NCBI RefSeq assembly: GCF_900115545.1
Contig: NZ_FOWV01000009.1
Span: 1-64,000 of the forward strand
Direction of reading: 5' to 3'
Length of the DNA: 64,000 nucleotides
Source: Ralstonia sp. NFACC01
GTDB taxonomy: Bacteria; Pseudomonadota; Gammaproteobacteria; Burkholderiales; Burkholderiaceae
Shown: positions 1 to 9,228 of the stretch, one piece after another
Layout: each line of letters starts with the position of its first letter
How positions within the stretch are numbered: the stretch's first letter is position 1
Notes under the pieces: generated by a model
What the model saw: only the letters and a program-made list of their open reading frames with translations
What the model was told of the DNA's origin: nothing
Databases searched by the model: none
Position numbers and translations under genes: made by a program

Positions 1-309
1 ATTCACTCCGATCAGGGGTGCCAGTTCACCGGCCACACCTGGCAAAGCTTCCTGCGCGAGCACAACCTGCTGTGCAGCATGAGCCGGCGCGGCAACTGCC
101 ACGACAACGCAGTGGCGGAGAGCTTCTTCCAGTTGCTCAAACGCGAGCGGGTGCGCCGGCAGATCTATGCCACCCGGCAGGAGGCCAAGTCCGATGTCTT
201 CAACTACATCGAGATGTTTTACAACCCAACACGGCGCCATTCGAGCGCCAACGGTCTATCACCGGTAGAGTTCGAACAACGCCATTCCCAACAGCTCGCG
301 GGTGTCTAG
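1..309 (+). CDS. IS3-family transposase OrfB, C-terminal part
   Basis: This is the C-terminal 102 residues of a DDE (rve-type) transposase, which cuts and joins IS ends. The open frame begins at base 1. It contains the HSDQG segment with the second catalytic Asp, then the SRRGNCHDNAVAESFF segment with the catalytic Glu, and ends in the usual YNPTRRHSS...LSPVEFE tail of the IS3 OrfB family. The N-terminal half and OrfA are outside the window. It looks intact as far as it can be read. Confidence 0.9.
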   Translation: MHSDQGCQFTGHTWQSFLREHNLLCSMSRRGNCHDNAVAESFFQLLKRERVRRQIYATRQEAKSDVFNYIEMFYNPTRRHSSANGLSPVEFEQRHSQQLAGV

Positions 310-327
310 GAAAGTCGGGGCGATTCA
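1..327 (+). mobile_element. 3' end of an IS3-family insertion sequence
   Basis: The window opens inside an IS3-family element. The coding part ends at 309, and a terminal inverted-repeat-like sequence at 304-327 (starting gtctaggaaa and ending ggggcgattca) overlaps the stop codon, as is usual at the right end of these elements. The left end lies outside the window, so the full copy and any target duplication cannot be checked. The terminus was recognised from memory of IS3-type ends and not by comparison with a partner repeat. Confidence 0.75.
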
Positions 328-378
328 GAGCCATGGACGACCTGGTGGAAGAAGTTGTGCGCTGACTTCCTCGTCAAC

Positions 379-563
379 CTAGATAGCAAGCCCAATCCAC
401 AGGAAGGCGTCTGCCGCCAGGACCGCTGCAAGTACGCGCTCTACCGCGACATCCAGCGCGCGCGGAGCCTGGCGCCGCCGGCATCCCTCAATGGCTCGCC
501 CGATACGGGGGTCTCCTGCCAACGGCGTATCGGGGAGCAGCACGATGAACTCCCCCGCCAACG
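379..563 (-). pseudogene. possible GGDEF-domain remnant
   Basis: On the minus strand an open stretch ending at 379 contains GEFIVLLPDTPLAG, which resembles the region around the GGEEF motif of diguanylate cyclases (normally GG[ED]EF followed by a hydrophobic strand and P[ED]T). There is no start, no complete GGEEF and no further recognisable domain. The piece lies between the IS end and the next gene, so I read it as a leftover of a gene broken during IS insertion or rearrangement. The call is weak. Confidence 0.25.
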
Positions 564-971
564 TCAGTAAGGCTTGTCGTAGCCGCCACCTTGATGACGG
601 TCGACGATCCCTGTCGTGGTCACGACAGAAATGCTGAGGCTGCGATTGGTCAACCGACGGTCGCCATAGTTGATCCGGTTGAAGGCCCAGACATAGATCT
701 GGCACTGCCGCTTGTCATCGCGTTTTCCTGTCGATCCGGCGAGGCCGGTCGAGCAATCGTGTGGCTGGGCAACGGACTTACCAGGGCCGAGCTTGGTCGT
801 CAGATCGTTCAGCGTCGTCTTGCCGTCGATGGCTAGGCCGTCCAAGGCCGCGACGCTGTAGCGCTCGAGCTGAATGGTGCCCGTAACGTCGTCGGCTGGT
901 GCCAGCACGGCGCACCCGTGCAACAACACCAGTACAGGAACAAGGACGGCAAATTTGCCTCGTGCTTTCAT
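564..971 (-). CDS. small lipoprotein of unknown function (135 aa)
   Basis: No family is recognised. The protein begins with a lysine/arginine-rich n-region, a hydrophobic stretch and the lipobox LLHGC, so it is probably a membrane-anchored lipoprotein facing the periplasm. The mature part has two further cysteines (PHDCSTG and KRQCQIY) that could form a disulfide. I chose the second of two adjacent ATGs (971 and not 974) because GGGGGAA then has normal spacing. It lies 66 bases downstream of a larger lipoprotein on the same strand, so the two may be co-transcribed. Confidence 0.7.
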   Translation of the reverse strand: MKARGKFAVLVPVLVLLHGCAVLAPADDVTGTIQLERYSVAALDGLAIDGKTTLNDLTTKLGPGKSVAQPHDCSTGLAGSTGKRDDKRQCQIYVWAFNRINYGDRRLTNRSLSISVVTTTGIVDRHQGGGYDKPY

Positions 972-1037
972 CATTTCCCCCAAGATGGAATAGGCCAGGC
1001 ACCAGGTGCGTGAAAACACCTGGCACTTGGTGACCGT

Positions 1038-2693
1038 TCAGGGCTTCGTAATCGAAACGGTCAGGAACGGATTGCTGGGGTTGGCACTGATCGCCAGATT
1101 GATTCCCTCACCCTGCAACGGGAGTTGCACCACAGGCGCACAGGTACCGGCGCCACCCGTCGTGTTTGTGCAGGCGTTTGCTGCGCGGTAACGCGTACCG
1201 GCGAACGGACTGTTGAATGTAATCTGATCGGTATGGTTGTCCTGGAACTTCCGGGTGACCAGACCTGTGATCGAGTCGACCGCCGTCACCGAATTGGAGT
1301 CGTCGGCCATGGCAAGCAGAGGCGTTGCGGTGGGTGTCAACTTGAACTGCCAGAAGCTGGTCGTAGCACCGACGGTGGGCAACGACAGCGTTGATTGCTT
1401 GGAGAGTACCGATACGCTGCCCGAACTCTCATACGCAATCAGCACGGTCTGGCCCTGCGCGTTACGGAAGCCGAAGGCATGTGCACCCAGGGTGCCGTCT
1501 GCGTTCAGATAATCCACGCCACCGTCCGAGGTAGCAACCACATGACCAAGGGGGGATGGCGACGGGTCAGGCGCGCAGCTTCCCACACCGTTGGTGCAGT
1601 TGATGGAGGTGCTATTCACCCCAGCACCGTCGAACGTCGCCGTTCCGAATGCGCCAAAGGGCGTCGCGCTGGCCGCCCCGTAAGTGACGCGGTCGTATAC
1701 ACCCGCCAACGCGGTCGTGTCGAGCGTTTGCGCCGGGAACGACACGCCAACCGTGCCAGCCGCAGCGGGGTTGGGAGAAGTACCCCCGCCGTTCATCCAG
1801 ATCGCCATGCCGGATTTCGCGACCAGGACGCGGGTGTGGTTCGTATCGCTCAGCGTGTAATCGCACGTCGCGTTCTTCGTTAGCGTGTAGTTGTTGCCGT
1901 TAGCACTGACCGTCAGATTGGTGGCGTCGACAGTAGCGGTGTAGGTTGTGCTGTCGGTGAAATCGATGACGCGGTGCGCGCCGCCCTTGAGCGACGGGCA
2001 GGATGTAGCGACAGGCGCCAGCAGCGTGCCCAGAACAGCGCCTTGCGCGGTGCCGCTGCTGGTACTGGTGCTCACAGCGGTCGCCAACTCGGCCAGCGTT
2101 GTGTTGGCGGCGGTGATGGCCTTTTGGAGCGAATCCAGAACACCGTCGTAGCCCGCGCCGCTACCAGCTGTAATCGCACCTGCGACGATGTCGGTGATCG
2201 CGGAAACATCAAGGCCCGCCGCCTTCAGCGCCGCGATGACAGCCGTATTGGCTGCCGCTACCGCGTCCGCGGAAATCGTCGCGCTAGTGCTGAAGCCGGA
2301 CACAAACTTGGCCGGATCACCGGCGGCCAATTGGGCGACAAGCAGTTCCGTCAGCGGCGTGATCTGGGCAACTGCCGCGCTGCTAGAGGTGCCCGTGCCG
2401 CCCACCACCGAATGCAACACGGTGGTGCCGTCGCTGCTGGTGGCGGTCAGCACGCAGGGCAGGCCGCCGCCAGTGATTTTGACCGTATACGTACCGTCGG
2501 TGGCAGTCGTTGCGGTGCCGGAAGCCGATCCGCAGGTCGCATTGATCGTGGCACTGGGCATGGGCGCGCCGGTCGCGGCCGTGCCTTTCACGACTTGTGC
2601 CGCGAGGCTGTCAATTCCGGACGTCGGATCACTGCCGCCGCAGGCGGACAAGACAAGCGCCGCAGCGCTGATTGCGATTGCTGTGCGTTTCAT
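1038..2693 (-). CDS. large exported lipoprotein of unknown function (551 aa)
   Basis: The start at 2693 is preceded by AGGGAGGG. It gives a clear lipoprotein signal (MKRTAIAISAAALVLSACGG), with Cys as the acylated residue. After the signal comes a short carboxypeptidase-regulatory-like beta domain (about residues 30-90, with the pattern ATGAPMPSATI), then an Ala/Thr/Ser-rich region, then a beta-rich C-terminal half containing several well-spaced cysteine pairs. This architecture is common in surface lipoproteins of Ralstonia-type bacteria, but no function is known to me. Longer in-frame starts up to 2948 lack a signal peptide and a ribosome site. Confidence 0.75.
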   Translation of the reverse strand: MKRTAIAISAAALVLSACGGSDPTSGIDSLAAQVVKGTAATGAPMPSATINATCGSASGTATTATDGTYTVKITGGGLPCVLTATSSDGTTVLHSVVGGTGTSSSAAVAQITPLTELLVAQLAAGDPAKFVSGFSTSATISADAVAAANTAVIAALKAAGLDVSAITDIVAGAITAGSGAGYDGVLDSLQKAITAANTTLAELATAVSTSTSSGTAQGAVLGTLLAPVATSCPSLKGGAHRVIDFTDSTTYTATVDATNLTVSANGNNYTLTKNATCDYTLSDTNHTRVLVAKSGMAIWMNGGGTSPNPAAAGTVGVSFPAQTLDTTALAGVYDRVTYGAASATPFGAFGTATFDGAGVNSTSINCTNGVGSCAPDPSPSPLGHVVATSDGGVDYLNADGTLGAHAFGFRNAQGQTVLIAYESSGSVSVLSKQSTLSLPTVGATTSFWQFKLTPTATPLLAMADDSNSVTAVDSITGLVTRKFQDNHTDQITFNSPFAGTRYRAANACTNTTGGAGTCAPVVQLPLQGEGINLAISANPSNPFLTVSITKP

Positions 2694-2948
2694 TTTCCCT
2701 CCCTCTAGGGTGTTCCGAGGTTGCAGACCGCTGCACCTCGGTTCGGGCGTATTGGATAGGAGAAAAAATGCCGACGAATCACCCGAACGGGTGAAAACCC
2801 GCAAACCGGGATGCTTCAACATGGCGGGGTACAGAACAAATGCGCCGATGGAGTCCGCAACGTGGCGGATTTGAGCCACGAGACGCGTGCATGGCATGAT
2901 CTTGCGACCACTATCCAGCGACGTACCTCCTCTCGCAGAAGCACTCAC

Positions 2949-4787
2949 ATGGATTCCATGGACGACGGCCTAGACTCTCATGCTGCAGCGCTATCGAAGC
3001 TGATCGGCTTGATTTACGACACAGCAGGAGATCAAGCGCTGTGGCCGCAGTTGCTGGAAAGCATGGCCGATTACGTGTCCGCGCTTGAGGCCGAGACCGT
3101 GTTGCCCTTTGACACGCGAGATGCGGAACGTATGGTGGCCAACTGGTTTGACGGTTCTGGCCAGCTAGCCCCGCTGCAGGACACCGGTGCGCAGCGGGGT
3201 GTCTTCGTACACCTAGCACCCCACTTCGTCCGTGCCTTTGAATTGCAACGGCAATTTGCCGAGTCGGACGAACATCGGCGGCTGCTCGAAGCGGCGCTCG
3301 ACCAACTGCCGCTGGGCATTGCCGTCATCGGCGCGTCCGGGGCGATTGTGAGCATCAATAGCACGCTGCTGGTAATGCTGCGCGAACACGGTTGCCTGGC
3401 GATCTCCGCAGGCCGTCTGGTGTCGCGGCCACAGAAGGCGTTGACGGACGCCTTGCAGCAGGTCATGGCCGAGCCGGGCGGAGATGTACCGCTTCGACTC
3501 GACGATGCCAATGGCGGCCTGTGCATTTGGGTGAGTCGGCTAATGGGTGATGGGCAGACAACCGAAGAGGCCCGGCTTGCGGTTTGGGTCGCGAGTTCCA
3601 ATGCGAGGTCGCTCGCGGAGTCCGGCTTGCGCAAGATGTTCGGAACAACGCCGGCCGAAACGCGGCTGATTCAGCAACTCATCACCGGCCGTGCGCTGGA
3701 TGAAGCGGCGCAAAACCTGAGCATCAGCATCAATACCGCCAAGACGCAATTGAAGTCGGTTTTTGAGAAAGTCGGCGTCAAAAGGCAGAGCGAACTGGTG
3801 CACGCCATCTATGCGACGCCGCTGTGGCTGAAAGTTGACGGCACGCCCCCCTCCCCTGCACGTCTGCATGAGCCGCCCGTACCAAGCGATCCGACAGGAA
3901 CCCAGTCCCGCGACTCCCGCCTCACGTTACCGGATGGACGTCGACTGGTTTGGTCGGACACCGGGAATCCCGATGGCTTGCCTGTCATCCTCATGCATGC
4001 CATCGCGGGCTCGCGCCACTTGCGCCACCCGGATGATCGCATTCTGGATGAATACGGGATCCGTCTCATCATCCCTGAGCGACCAGGTATCGGGGATTCC
4101 GACCCCTTGCCCGGTCGGCGCGTACGGGATTGGCCAAAAGATGTTGCCGCACTTGCCGATCATCTAGGTCTGCAACGGTTCGTGGTGCTTGGCTATTCCG
4201 GCGCCGGAACGCCCTACGCCCTTGCGACCGCGCAGTGTTTGCCTGATCGGGTGTGTGGCCTCATTCTTGTTGGAGCGGCGCCACCAATCGAGCACTTCAA
4301 GGATCTCAAGATGTTCTCCGACCAGTCCCGTATGCCGATGCTGGTCGCGCGATACTCCCCCAACCTTCTTCCGCCGCTGTTGCGAGTCGGAGTGCGAAGC
4401 ATCAAGAAAAACGTTTATCGATATATCGAACAGGCGATGTTGCATGTGCCAGAGTCCGATCGGCGCGTGTTCGACGACCCCGTCATGCGTGAGAATTACG
4501 CGCGCGGCTTGTTGGCAAGCGTGAAGTATGGCGAGCAGTATCTCGTCTCTGAAGCCCTGTTAGTGACGCATGGATGGAGCGCGGATGACTTGGCGCTTTC
4601 GATGCCAGTCGAGTTCTTTCACGGGGATTTGGATTCGCACGTCGCGCTGGATGGCGCCCGGAAGCTTGTGGAGCGAATCCCTGACGCACGACTGCACGTC
4701 ATCCATGGCGCGGGGCACTTCCTGATTTATTCGCACTGGCGGGACATTCTGCAAGCGATCCGCCGAGTGCACGGCAAAGCCCCGTGA
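2949..4787 (+). CDS. LuxR-type HTH regulator fused to an alpha/beta hydrolase (612 aa)
   Basis: This is a two-part protein. Residues 1-225 form a PAS-like/LuxR-companion sensory region, and about 230-293 is a LuxR-type helix-turn-helix (TPAETRLIQQLITGRALDEA, then SISINTAKTQLKSVFEKVG). Residues 320-612 form an alpha/beta-hydrolase fold with nucleophile elbow GYSGAG (Ser417), a GDLD acid region (Asp560 or Asp562) and a late HGAGHF histidine (His590), so the triad looks complete. It may be a DNA-binding regulator that hydrolyses its own ligand, or a hydrolase whose product controls transcription; neither is shown. It is divergent from the lipoprotein gene at 1038-2693, across a 255-base gap. The start at 2949 follows a weak GCAGAAG. 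Confidence 0.8.
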   Translation: MDSMDDGLDSHAAALSKLIGLIYDTAGDQALWPQLLESMADYVSALEAETVLPFDTRDAERMVANWFDGSGQLAPLQDTGAQRGVFVHLAPHFVRAFELQRQFAESDEHRRLLEAALDQLPLGIAVIGASGAIVSINSTLLVMLREHGCLAISAGRLVSRPQKALTDALQQVMAEPGGDVPLRLDDANGGLCIWVSRLMGDGQTTEEARLAVWVASSNARSLAESGLRKMFGTTPAETRLIQQLITGRALDEAAQNLSISINTAKTQLKSVFEKVGVKRQSELVHAIYATPLWLKVDGTPPSPARLHEPPVPSDPTGTQSRDSRLTLPDGRRLVWSDTGNPDGLPVILMHAIAGSRHLRHPDDRILDEYGIRLIIPERPGIGDSDPLPGRRVRDWPKDVAALADHLGLQRFVVLGYSGAGTPYALATAQCLPDRVCGLILVGAAPPIEHFKDLKMFSDQSRMPMLVARYSPNLLPPLLRVGVRSIKKNVYRYIEQAMLHVPESDRRVFDDPVMRENYARGLLASVKYGEQYLVSEALLVTHGWSADDLALSMPVEFFHGDLDSHVALDGARKLVERIPDARLHVIHGAGHFLIYSHWRDILQAIRRVHGKAP

Positions 4788-5660
4788 AAGATTGACCATG
4801 CTTCGGTCGATGCATACGGCAATCGTTTGAATACGTGCTGCAGTCAGACGGCGCCAACATGGAGATCGCGGCAACCAGCGGAGCAGCAGCTACGGGGATC
4901 CCACCTTCTCGCTCGACCAGGGTGACATTGGCACCCCGCTCAACCGGCTTGAGCTGCAGTGCTTCGGCAAACTGTTCCGCGTACCCTGCCCTACACCACC
5001 TATGACCGGCTGGCGCAGATTGACCAGGGCGCGATCGTGGAGCACAAACGGTTGGGGCACGTGTTGGCGGTGGCGGCCGAACTGCGGGCGCAGCGCGATG
5101 ATCGACGGCAGGTCGGGCCCTCGCGCACGTTGGTGGGCGAGCCGCCGCGGCCCAAACGTCCGGCGCCGCAGACCAAGCGGCAGCGCTTGATCAACCGGCT
5201 GGACCTGGAGCGGGCCATGCAGCAAGTCGGGCCAGGCCAGCCCAGCAGCGGGCCAGCCACCAGCACCACCGCCCGACGAACCGCCCCCAGGAAGAATCGA
5301 ACCGAGCACAAAGTGCACGCCCGTGCCGACATTTGAATTTGGCTGCGAGCACGACAACTAAAAACCGGCTGGACACATATCTGCGGGCCGGCACGTGTTA
5401 GACCGGAACTAATGACGTTCACAAGTCATGTTTGCTCGGACCGCAGCTTCTAACGGATCGATGGTTGGCCGATGCACTAGTTTCCGCAAAGAGATCACGA
5501 CGGGCGCGCGCGTGGCGCGACAATCGCCGCCCACGTTCGCCCCACTCCCCTCCGCCAAGACCAAGCCGCGGCGCTTGACATGCATCAATGGCCGATCGTG
5601 CGTGGCCTCTACATTGACAGAGCGAGTATCCGCCGCACATCACACTCTAGGCCGCTCATC
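4788..5660. other. gene-poor stretch with coding ruins
   Basis: These 870 bases contain no intact gene that I can defend. Within 4860-5336 (+) two frames in succession look protein-like. The first has a stretch around DPTFSLDQGDIGTPLNRLEL; the other has IDQGAIVEHKRLGHVLAVAA and then a Pro/Arg-rich segment ending at 5336. This suggests a frameshifted and truncated coding sequence of unknown family, perhaps from a mobile element. A TTGACA-like sequence at 5575-5580 could be a -35 element for the next gene, but no good -10 follows. Confidence 0.4.
4959..5336 (+). pseudogene. degenerate coding fragment, family not recognised
   Basis: An open frame of 125 codons carries a regular, protein-like middle (DRLAQIDQGAIVEHKRLG, then LINRLDLERAMQQ). 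It has no ribosome site, no recognised domain, and an apparent continuation in another frame upstream. It is probably a relic of a mobilisation or phage-type gene, but that is a guess. It could also be a chance open frame in GC-rich DNA. Confidence 0.25.
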
Positions 5661-6125
5661 ATGGCAAACAATCGACGTACCCTCATCGCAACAGCATCGA
5701 CCGCGCTACTGTTCGCGTCGAGTTTTGTTGCCCTCGCCGCCGGTCCATCCAACGACAAAAAGACATCGCCGCCGGCCGCGACGGCCACTCAGCAAAGCAA
5801 TGCAGACTTTGACGCGCAGATCGCCCATCTGCGTGCCATCAGGGAACGCATGACACGGGCCAATACCCCGGAAGAACGACAAGCGCTCATGAGCGAGCGC
5901 ATGCGGGTCATGCAAGACATGATGACCAGCGTGCGACAGACGGGCGCTATGCAACCGGCAGCAAGAAGGGGCCAAGCCACTCAGATGGCCACGTGTCGGG
6001 GCATGATGGAACGGAACACGGCCTTGATGCAGGAGATGATGCAAATGATGAAGGATGGTCAGGGCATGGGAATGGGCGTGGGCCGCGGAATGGGTCCCGG
6101 TGTGGGCGGCATGATGCAGAAGTAG
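5661..6125 (+). CDS. Met-rich exported protein, probably copper-related (154 aa)
   Basis: The start at 5661 gives a signal peptide (basic NRRT, hydrophobic core, ALA/AG cleavage region). The mature protein is helical, with many Met residues. The C-terminus is a Gly/Met tail (MMQMMKDGQGMGMGVGRGMG), and there is a single Cys in MATCRGMME. Methionine-rich periplasmic tails bind Cu(I) in several copper-resistance proteins. The gene precedes the copper-type ATPase at 6275, with a terminator-like hairpin between, so the two may be controlled together but transcribed partly separately. A role as a periplasmic copper sponge or chaperone is inferred. Confidence 0.75.
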   Translation: MANNRRTLIATASTALLFASSFVALAAGPSNDKKTSPPAATATQQSNADFDAQIAHLRAIRERMTRANTPEERQALMSERMRVMQDMMTSVRQTGAMQPAARRGQATQMATCRGMMERNTALMQEMMQMMKDGQGMGMGVGRGMGPGVGGMMQK

Positions 6126-6175
6126 ATTCGGGCGGGGTGCGTTCAACGCTGCTTTCGCACAACAATTCCAGTTGA

Positions 6176-6197
6176 CCCTCCCTGCATGGGAGGGTTT
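6176..6197 (+). terminator. rho-independent-like hairpin after the Met-rich gene
   Basis: There are perfect 7-bp arms CCCTCCC (6176-6182) and GGGAGGG (6188-6194), a TGCAT loop and a short T run. It lies 51 bases after the Met-rich gene stop. The T run is only three long, so it may attenuate and not fully stop transcription into the ATPase gene. Confidence 0.6.
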
Positions 6198-6274
6198 ATC
6201 GTTTCCTGAGCGTAAGAAACGCATGTTGCCGTTCAAGCAAGTGCATCTGGCAGCAGTCGAATTGATAGGAGCCG

Positions 6275-8560
6275 ATGTCAATGGAAGAACACCGCCACGT
6301 CCACGCTGCTGAGCACGATCCCTCGCACTCGCATGGTGGCCACGCCGACCATCGCCATGACGGACACGGTGCAATGCACGAGCACGGCCGGGCCGTAACA
6401 GCAGCTGCCGGGCATGCTGACAAAGACCGGGCTGCGGCCGCTCCCGCCGAGTTTCAAGCGGGAACTGTCTACACATGCCCCATGCATCCGGAAATCCGGC
6501 AAGACCGTCCAGGCAATTGTCCGATCTGCGGTATGACTCTGGAACCGATCGTTCCGGACTTGGATGACGAAGAGAACCCCGAACTTAAAGACTTCCAGCA
6601 GCGCTTCTGGTGGACGCTTCCGCTCACCGTTGCCACGTTCGTCCTGGCGATGTTCGGACACCAATATGGCTGGATGAACGCCACGCAGCAAAGCTGGGTC
6701 GAGCTGGCCCTCTCGACGCCCGTCGTGCTGTGGGCGGGCTATCCATTCTTCAAGCGATGCGTTCAATCCTTCATGCACCGCAGTCCAAACATGTGGACGC
6801 TCATTGGACTGGGTGCGGGCGCCGCGTATCTGTACAGCGTGATCGCGACCATCGCTCCGAACGCATTTCCTCAGACGTTCGCGGAGCATGGTCGCATCGG
6901 CGTCTACTTTGAAGCGGCGGCGGTCATCGTTTCGCTGACGCTGGTTGGTCAACTGCTGGAGTTGAAGGCGCGCTCCCAGACATCAGCCGCAATCAAATCG
7001 CTGCTCGGCCTTGCCCCCAAAACCGCACGGCGCCTCAACCCGGACGGCAGCGAAATGGACGTACCCCTGGACCACGTACACGTCGGCGACCGTCTGCGCG
7101 TACGTCCTGGCGAGAAGGTTCCCACCGACGGTATCGTGATCGAAGGCTCAAGTTCCCTCGATGAATCGATGATTACTGGCGAGCCCATTCCTGTGACCAA
7201 GCGAGTGGGTGACCATGTGATCGGCGCCACGATGAACACCGCAGGAAGCCTGATCATCGAATCGGAGAAAGTGGGTTCTCAGACCGTCCTCTCGCAGATC
7301 GTTCAGTTGGTCGCCCAGGCTCAGCGCTCCAAGGCGCCCATGCAGCGCATGGCGGATCAGGTCGCGGGATTTTTCGTTGTTGCTGTGGTGGCGATTGCCC
7401 TGCTCACCCTCTTCGCGTGGGGGGTCTTTGGACCGCAGCCTAGCTGGGTGTATGGGCTCATCAACGCGGTTGCTGTGCTGATCATCGCGTGCCCATGCGC
7501 GTTGGGCCTCGCAACGCCAATGTCGATCATGGTGGCCAGCGGCAAGGGCGCCATGAACGGCATTTTGTTTCGCGACGCAGCCGCCATCGAGAATCTGCGC
7601 AAGGTCGACACGCTGGTGGTCGACAAGACGGGAACACTCACGCAAGGCAAGCCCGCCTTTGATCGCTGCTTGGGCGCCAACGGCTTCGATGAGTCGGAAG
7701 TGCTTCGCTTAGCGGCCAGTCTGGACCAGGGCAGCGAGCACCCATTGGCGGCGGCCGTTGTAGAGGCCGCCAGAGCGCGCGGATTGTTATTGCAGGCCGC
7801 CCAGAATTTCGAATCCAGCAGTGGCATCGGCGTGCGTGGGTCTGTCGCTGGCAAAAAGCTTGCACTTGGCAACACCGTGTTGATGGAGCAAGAGCACATT
7901 GACGCCGCCCCGCTGGCCCAGGCCGCGGACGAACTAAGAGCCCGGGGCGCCAGCGTCATGTACCTTGCCGCAGATGGGGCGCTTGCCGGTTTGCTTGCCG
8001 TGTCCGATCCAATCAAACCGACGACGGCCGAAGCGTTGGCGCAGCTCAAGGACAAGGGCATCCGCGTGGTCATGGCCACCGGCGACGGCACGGTAACGGC
8101 AAAGGCCGTCGCCCAATCGCTCGGCATCACCGAATTTCATGGCGAAGTCCGGCCCGCCGATAAATTGGCCCTCGTGACGAGGCTGCAAAGCGAAGGCAGA
8201 ATCGTTGCCATGGCCGGTGATGGGATCAACGATGCGCCCGCACTAGCGAAGGCCGATGTCGGCATCGCCATGGGCACGGGCACGGATGTCGCGATGAATA
8301 GCGCGCAAGTTACGCTCCTCAAGGGAGATTTGCGCGGCATCGCACGCGCGCGCACGCTGTCTGAGGCAACGATCGGCAACATGAAGCAGAACCTCGGCTT
8401 TGCGTTCGTCTACAACGCCTTGGGGGTGCCGCTTGCGGCCGGCGTTCTATACAGCACGACCGGCTTGCTGCTGTCTCCGATGATTGCGGCGCTCGCGATG
8501 AGCCTGAGCTCGGTTTCTGTCGTCTCCAATGCGCTGCGCCTGCGCCGCATAAGCATCTGA
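6275..8560 (+). CDS. copA: copper-exporting P1B-type ATPase with His-rich N-terminus (761 aa)
   Basis: This is an inner-membrane pump that uses ATP to export Cu(I), possibly also Ag(I). The N-terminal 60 residues are a His-rich tail. It is followed by a short heavy-metal-binding domain at about residues 66-92 (YTCPMHPEI...GNCPICGM) in place of the usual CxxC ferredoxin-like domain. The transmembrane metal motif is CPC (Cys406-Cys408), typical of Cu(I) pumps, and the phosphorylated Asp is in DKTGT (Asp450). SEHPLA and GDGIND are present. AGGAG precedes two in-frame ATGs (6275 and 6281), and the second has the better spacing. It converges with the gene at 8597. The architecture resembles CopF-type pumps of Cupriavidus. 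Confidence 0.92.
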   Translation: MSMEEHRHVHAAEHDPSHSHGGHADHRHDGHGAMHEHGRAVTAAAGHADKDRAAAAPAEFQAGTVYTCPMHPEIRQDRPGNCPICGMTLEPIVPDLDDEENPELKDFQQRFWWTLPLTVATFVLAMFGHQYGWMNATQQSWVELALSTPVVLWAGYPFFKRCVQSFMHRSPNMWTLIGLGAGAAYLYSVIATIAPNAFPQTFAEHGRIGVYFEAAAVIVSLTLVGQLLELKARSQTSAAIKSLLGLAPKTARRLNPDGSEMDVPLDHVHVGDRLRVRPGEKVPTDGIVIEGSSSLDESMITGEPIPVTKRVGDHVIGATMNTAGSLIIESEKVGSQTVLSQIVQLVAQAQRSKAPMQRMADQVAGFFVVAVVAIALLTLFAWGVFGPQPSWVYGLINAVAVLIIACPCALGLATPMSIMVASGKGAMNGILFRDAAAIENLRKVDTLVVDKTGTLTQGKPAFDRCLGANGFDESEVLRLAASLDQGSEHPLAAAVVEAARARGLLLQAAQNFESSSGIGVRGSVAGKKLALGNTVLMEQEHIDAAPLAQAADELRARGASVMYLAADGALAGLLAVSDPIKPTTAEALAQLKDKGIRVVMATGDGTVTAKAVAQSLGITEFHGEVRPADKLALVTRLQSEGRIVAMAGDGINDAPALAKADVGIAMGTGTDVAMNSAQVTLLKGDLRGIARARTLSEATIGNMKQNLGFAFVYNALGVPLAAGVLYSTTGLLLSPMIAALAMSLSSVSVVSNALRLRRISI

Positions 8561-8596
8561 CTGCTTTGAAGCGCGTGCTCAACGCCCTGCCCTTGT

Positions 8597-9223
8597 CTAT
8601 GTGTCTTTGGCAGCCGATGCAATTGACTCCGGCCGCCGCCAGCGCAGACGCTTCGTTTGCAGAAAGTAGCGCCAATCCAGTTTGGCGAACCCATAAACGA
8701 GGGCTAGAAACACGACCTGCGACACGATGAAGTACACCCCCATATACGCGCCGTCGATCTCCGTCTCCTCATCCAGATAGCGTGCACCCAACTGGGCAAT
8801 GTGCGTCCAGGTCAGGTAGCTTATCCAGCGGCCAACAAAGAACGGGAGCCCGATCAACCATAGCCGCATCCCAGTCAAGCCGTAGGCGATGAAGATGTAG
8901 TTGGATGGGAACGGGCTGAAGGCGTACGCGAGCATCAGCCCGACCGTCATGCCTTTGCGGTCTTCGAGCCATGCGCGCGCCACATCGATGTTCTGACGAT
9001 CCGCCTCGCGCATCCAGCGGTTACGGACAAGCGTGCAGGATAGCCGCGCCAGAACCAGGCGGCCGAGGGTTGCCGCGCAGGCGGCAACGCCCGCAAGAAG
9101 CACCGGGTTGGCATCAGGCCGTGAAAGGCCGATCCATGACATCACCATCCACGTCGGCGGTGCGAAGGCCGGCATCACATTCAGCAGCAGGACGGTCGCG
9201 AACAATACGAGCAGGTTTGCCAT
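8597..9223 (-). CDS. polytopic membrane protein, VTT/DedA-like (208 aa)
   Basis: This is an integral membrane protein with about five or six hydrophobic segments and the motif FSPFPSNYIFIAYG, which recalls the small-residue/Pro-rich re-entrant region of VTT (SNARE-associated/DedA-like) proteins. No substrate is known. It starts five bases after the stop of the P1B-5-type ATPase, with its GGAGAGG ribosome site inside that gene's end, so the two are translationally close and belong to one operon. A link to metal or envelope homeostasis is inferred from position only. Confidence 0.7.
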   Translation of the reverse strand: MANLLVLFATVLLLNVMPAFAPPTWMVMSWIGLSRPDANPVLLAGVAACAATLGRLVLARLSCTLVRNRWMREADRQNIDVARAWLEDRKGMTVGLMLAYAFSPFPSNYIFIAYGLTGMRLWLIGLPFFVGRWISYLTWTHIAQLGARYLDEETEIDGAYMGVYFIVSQVVFLALVYGFAKLDWRYFLQTKRLRWRRPESIASAAKDT

Positions 9224-9228
9224 GGCGC

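Noticed and set aside
5706-6476. 256-codon minus-strand frame across the Met-rich gene
   Set aside because: Its His-rich character is the antisense of Met and repeated codons of the exported protein; the plus strand has the signal peptide and a better start.
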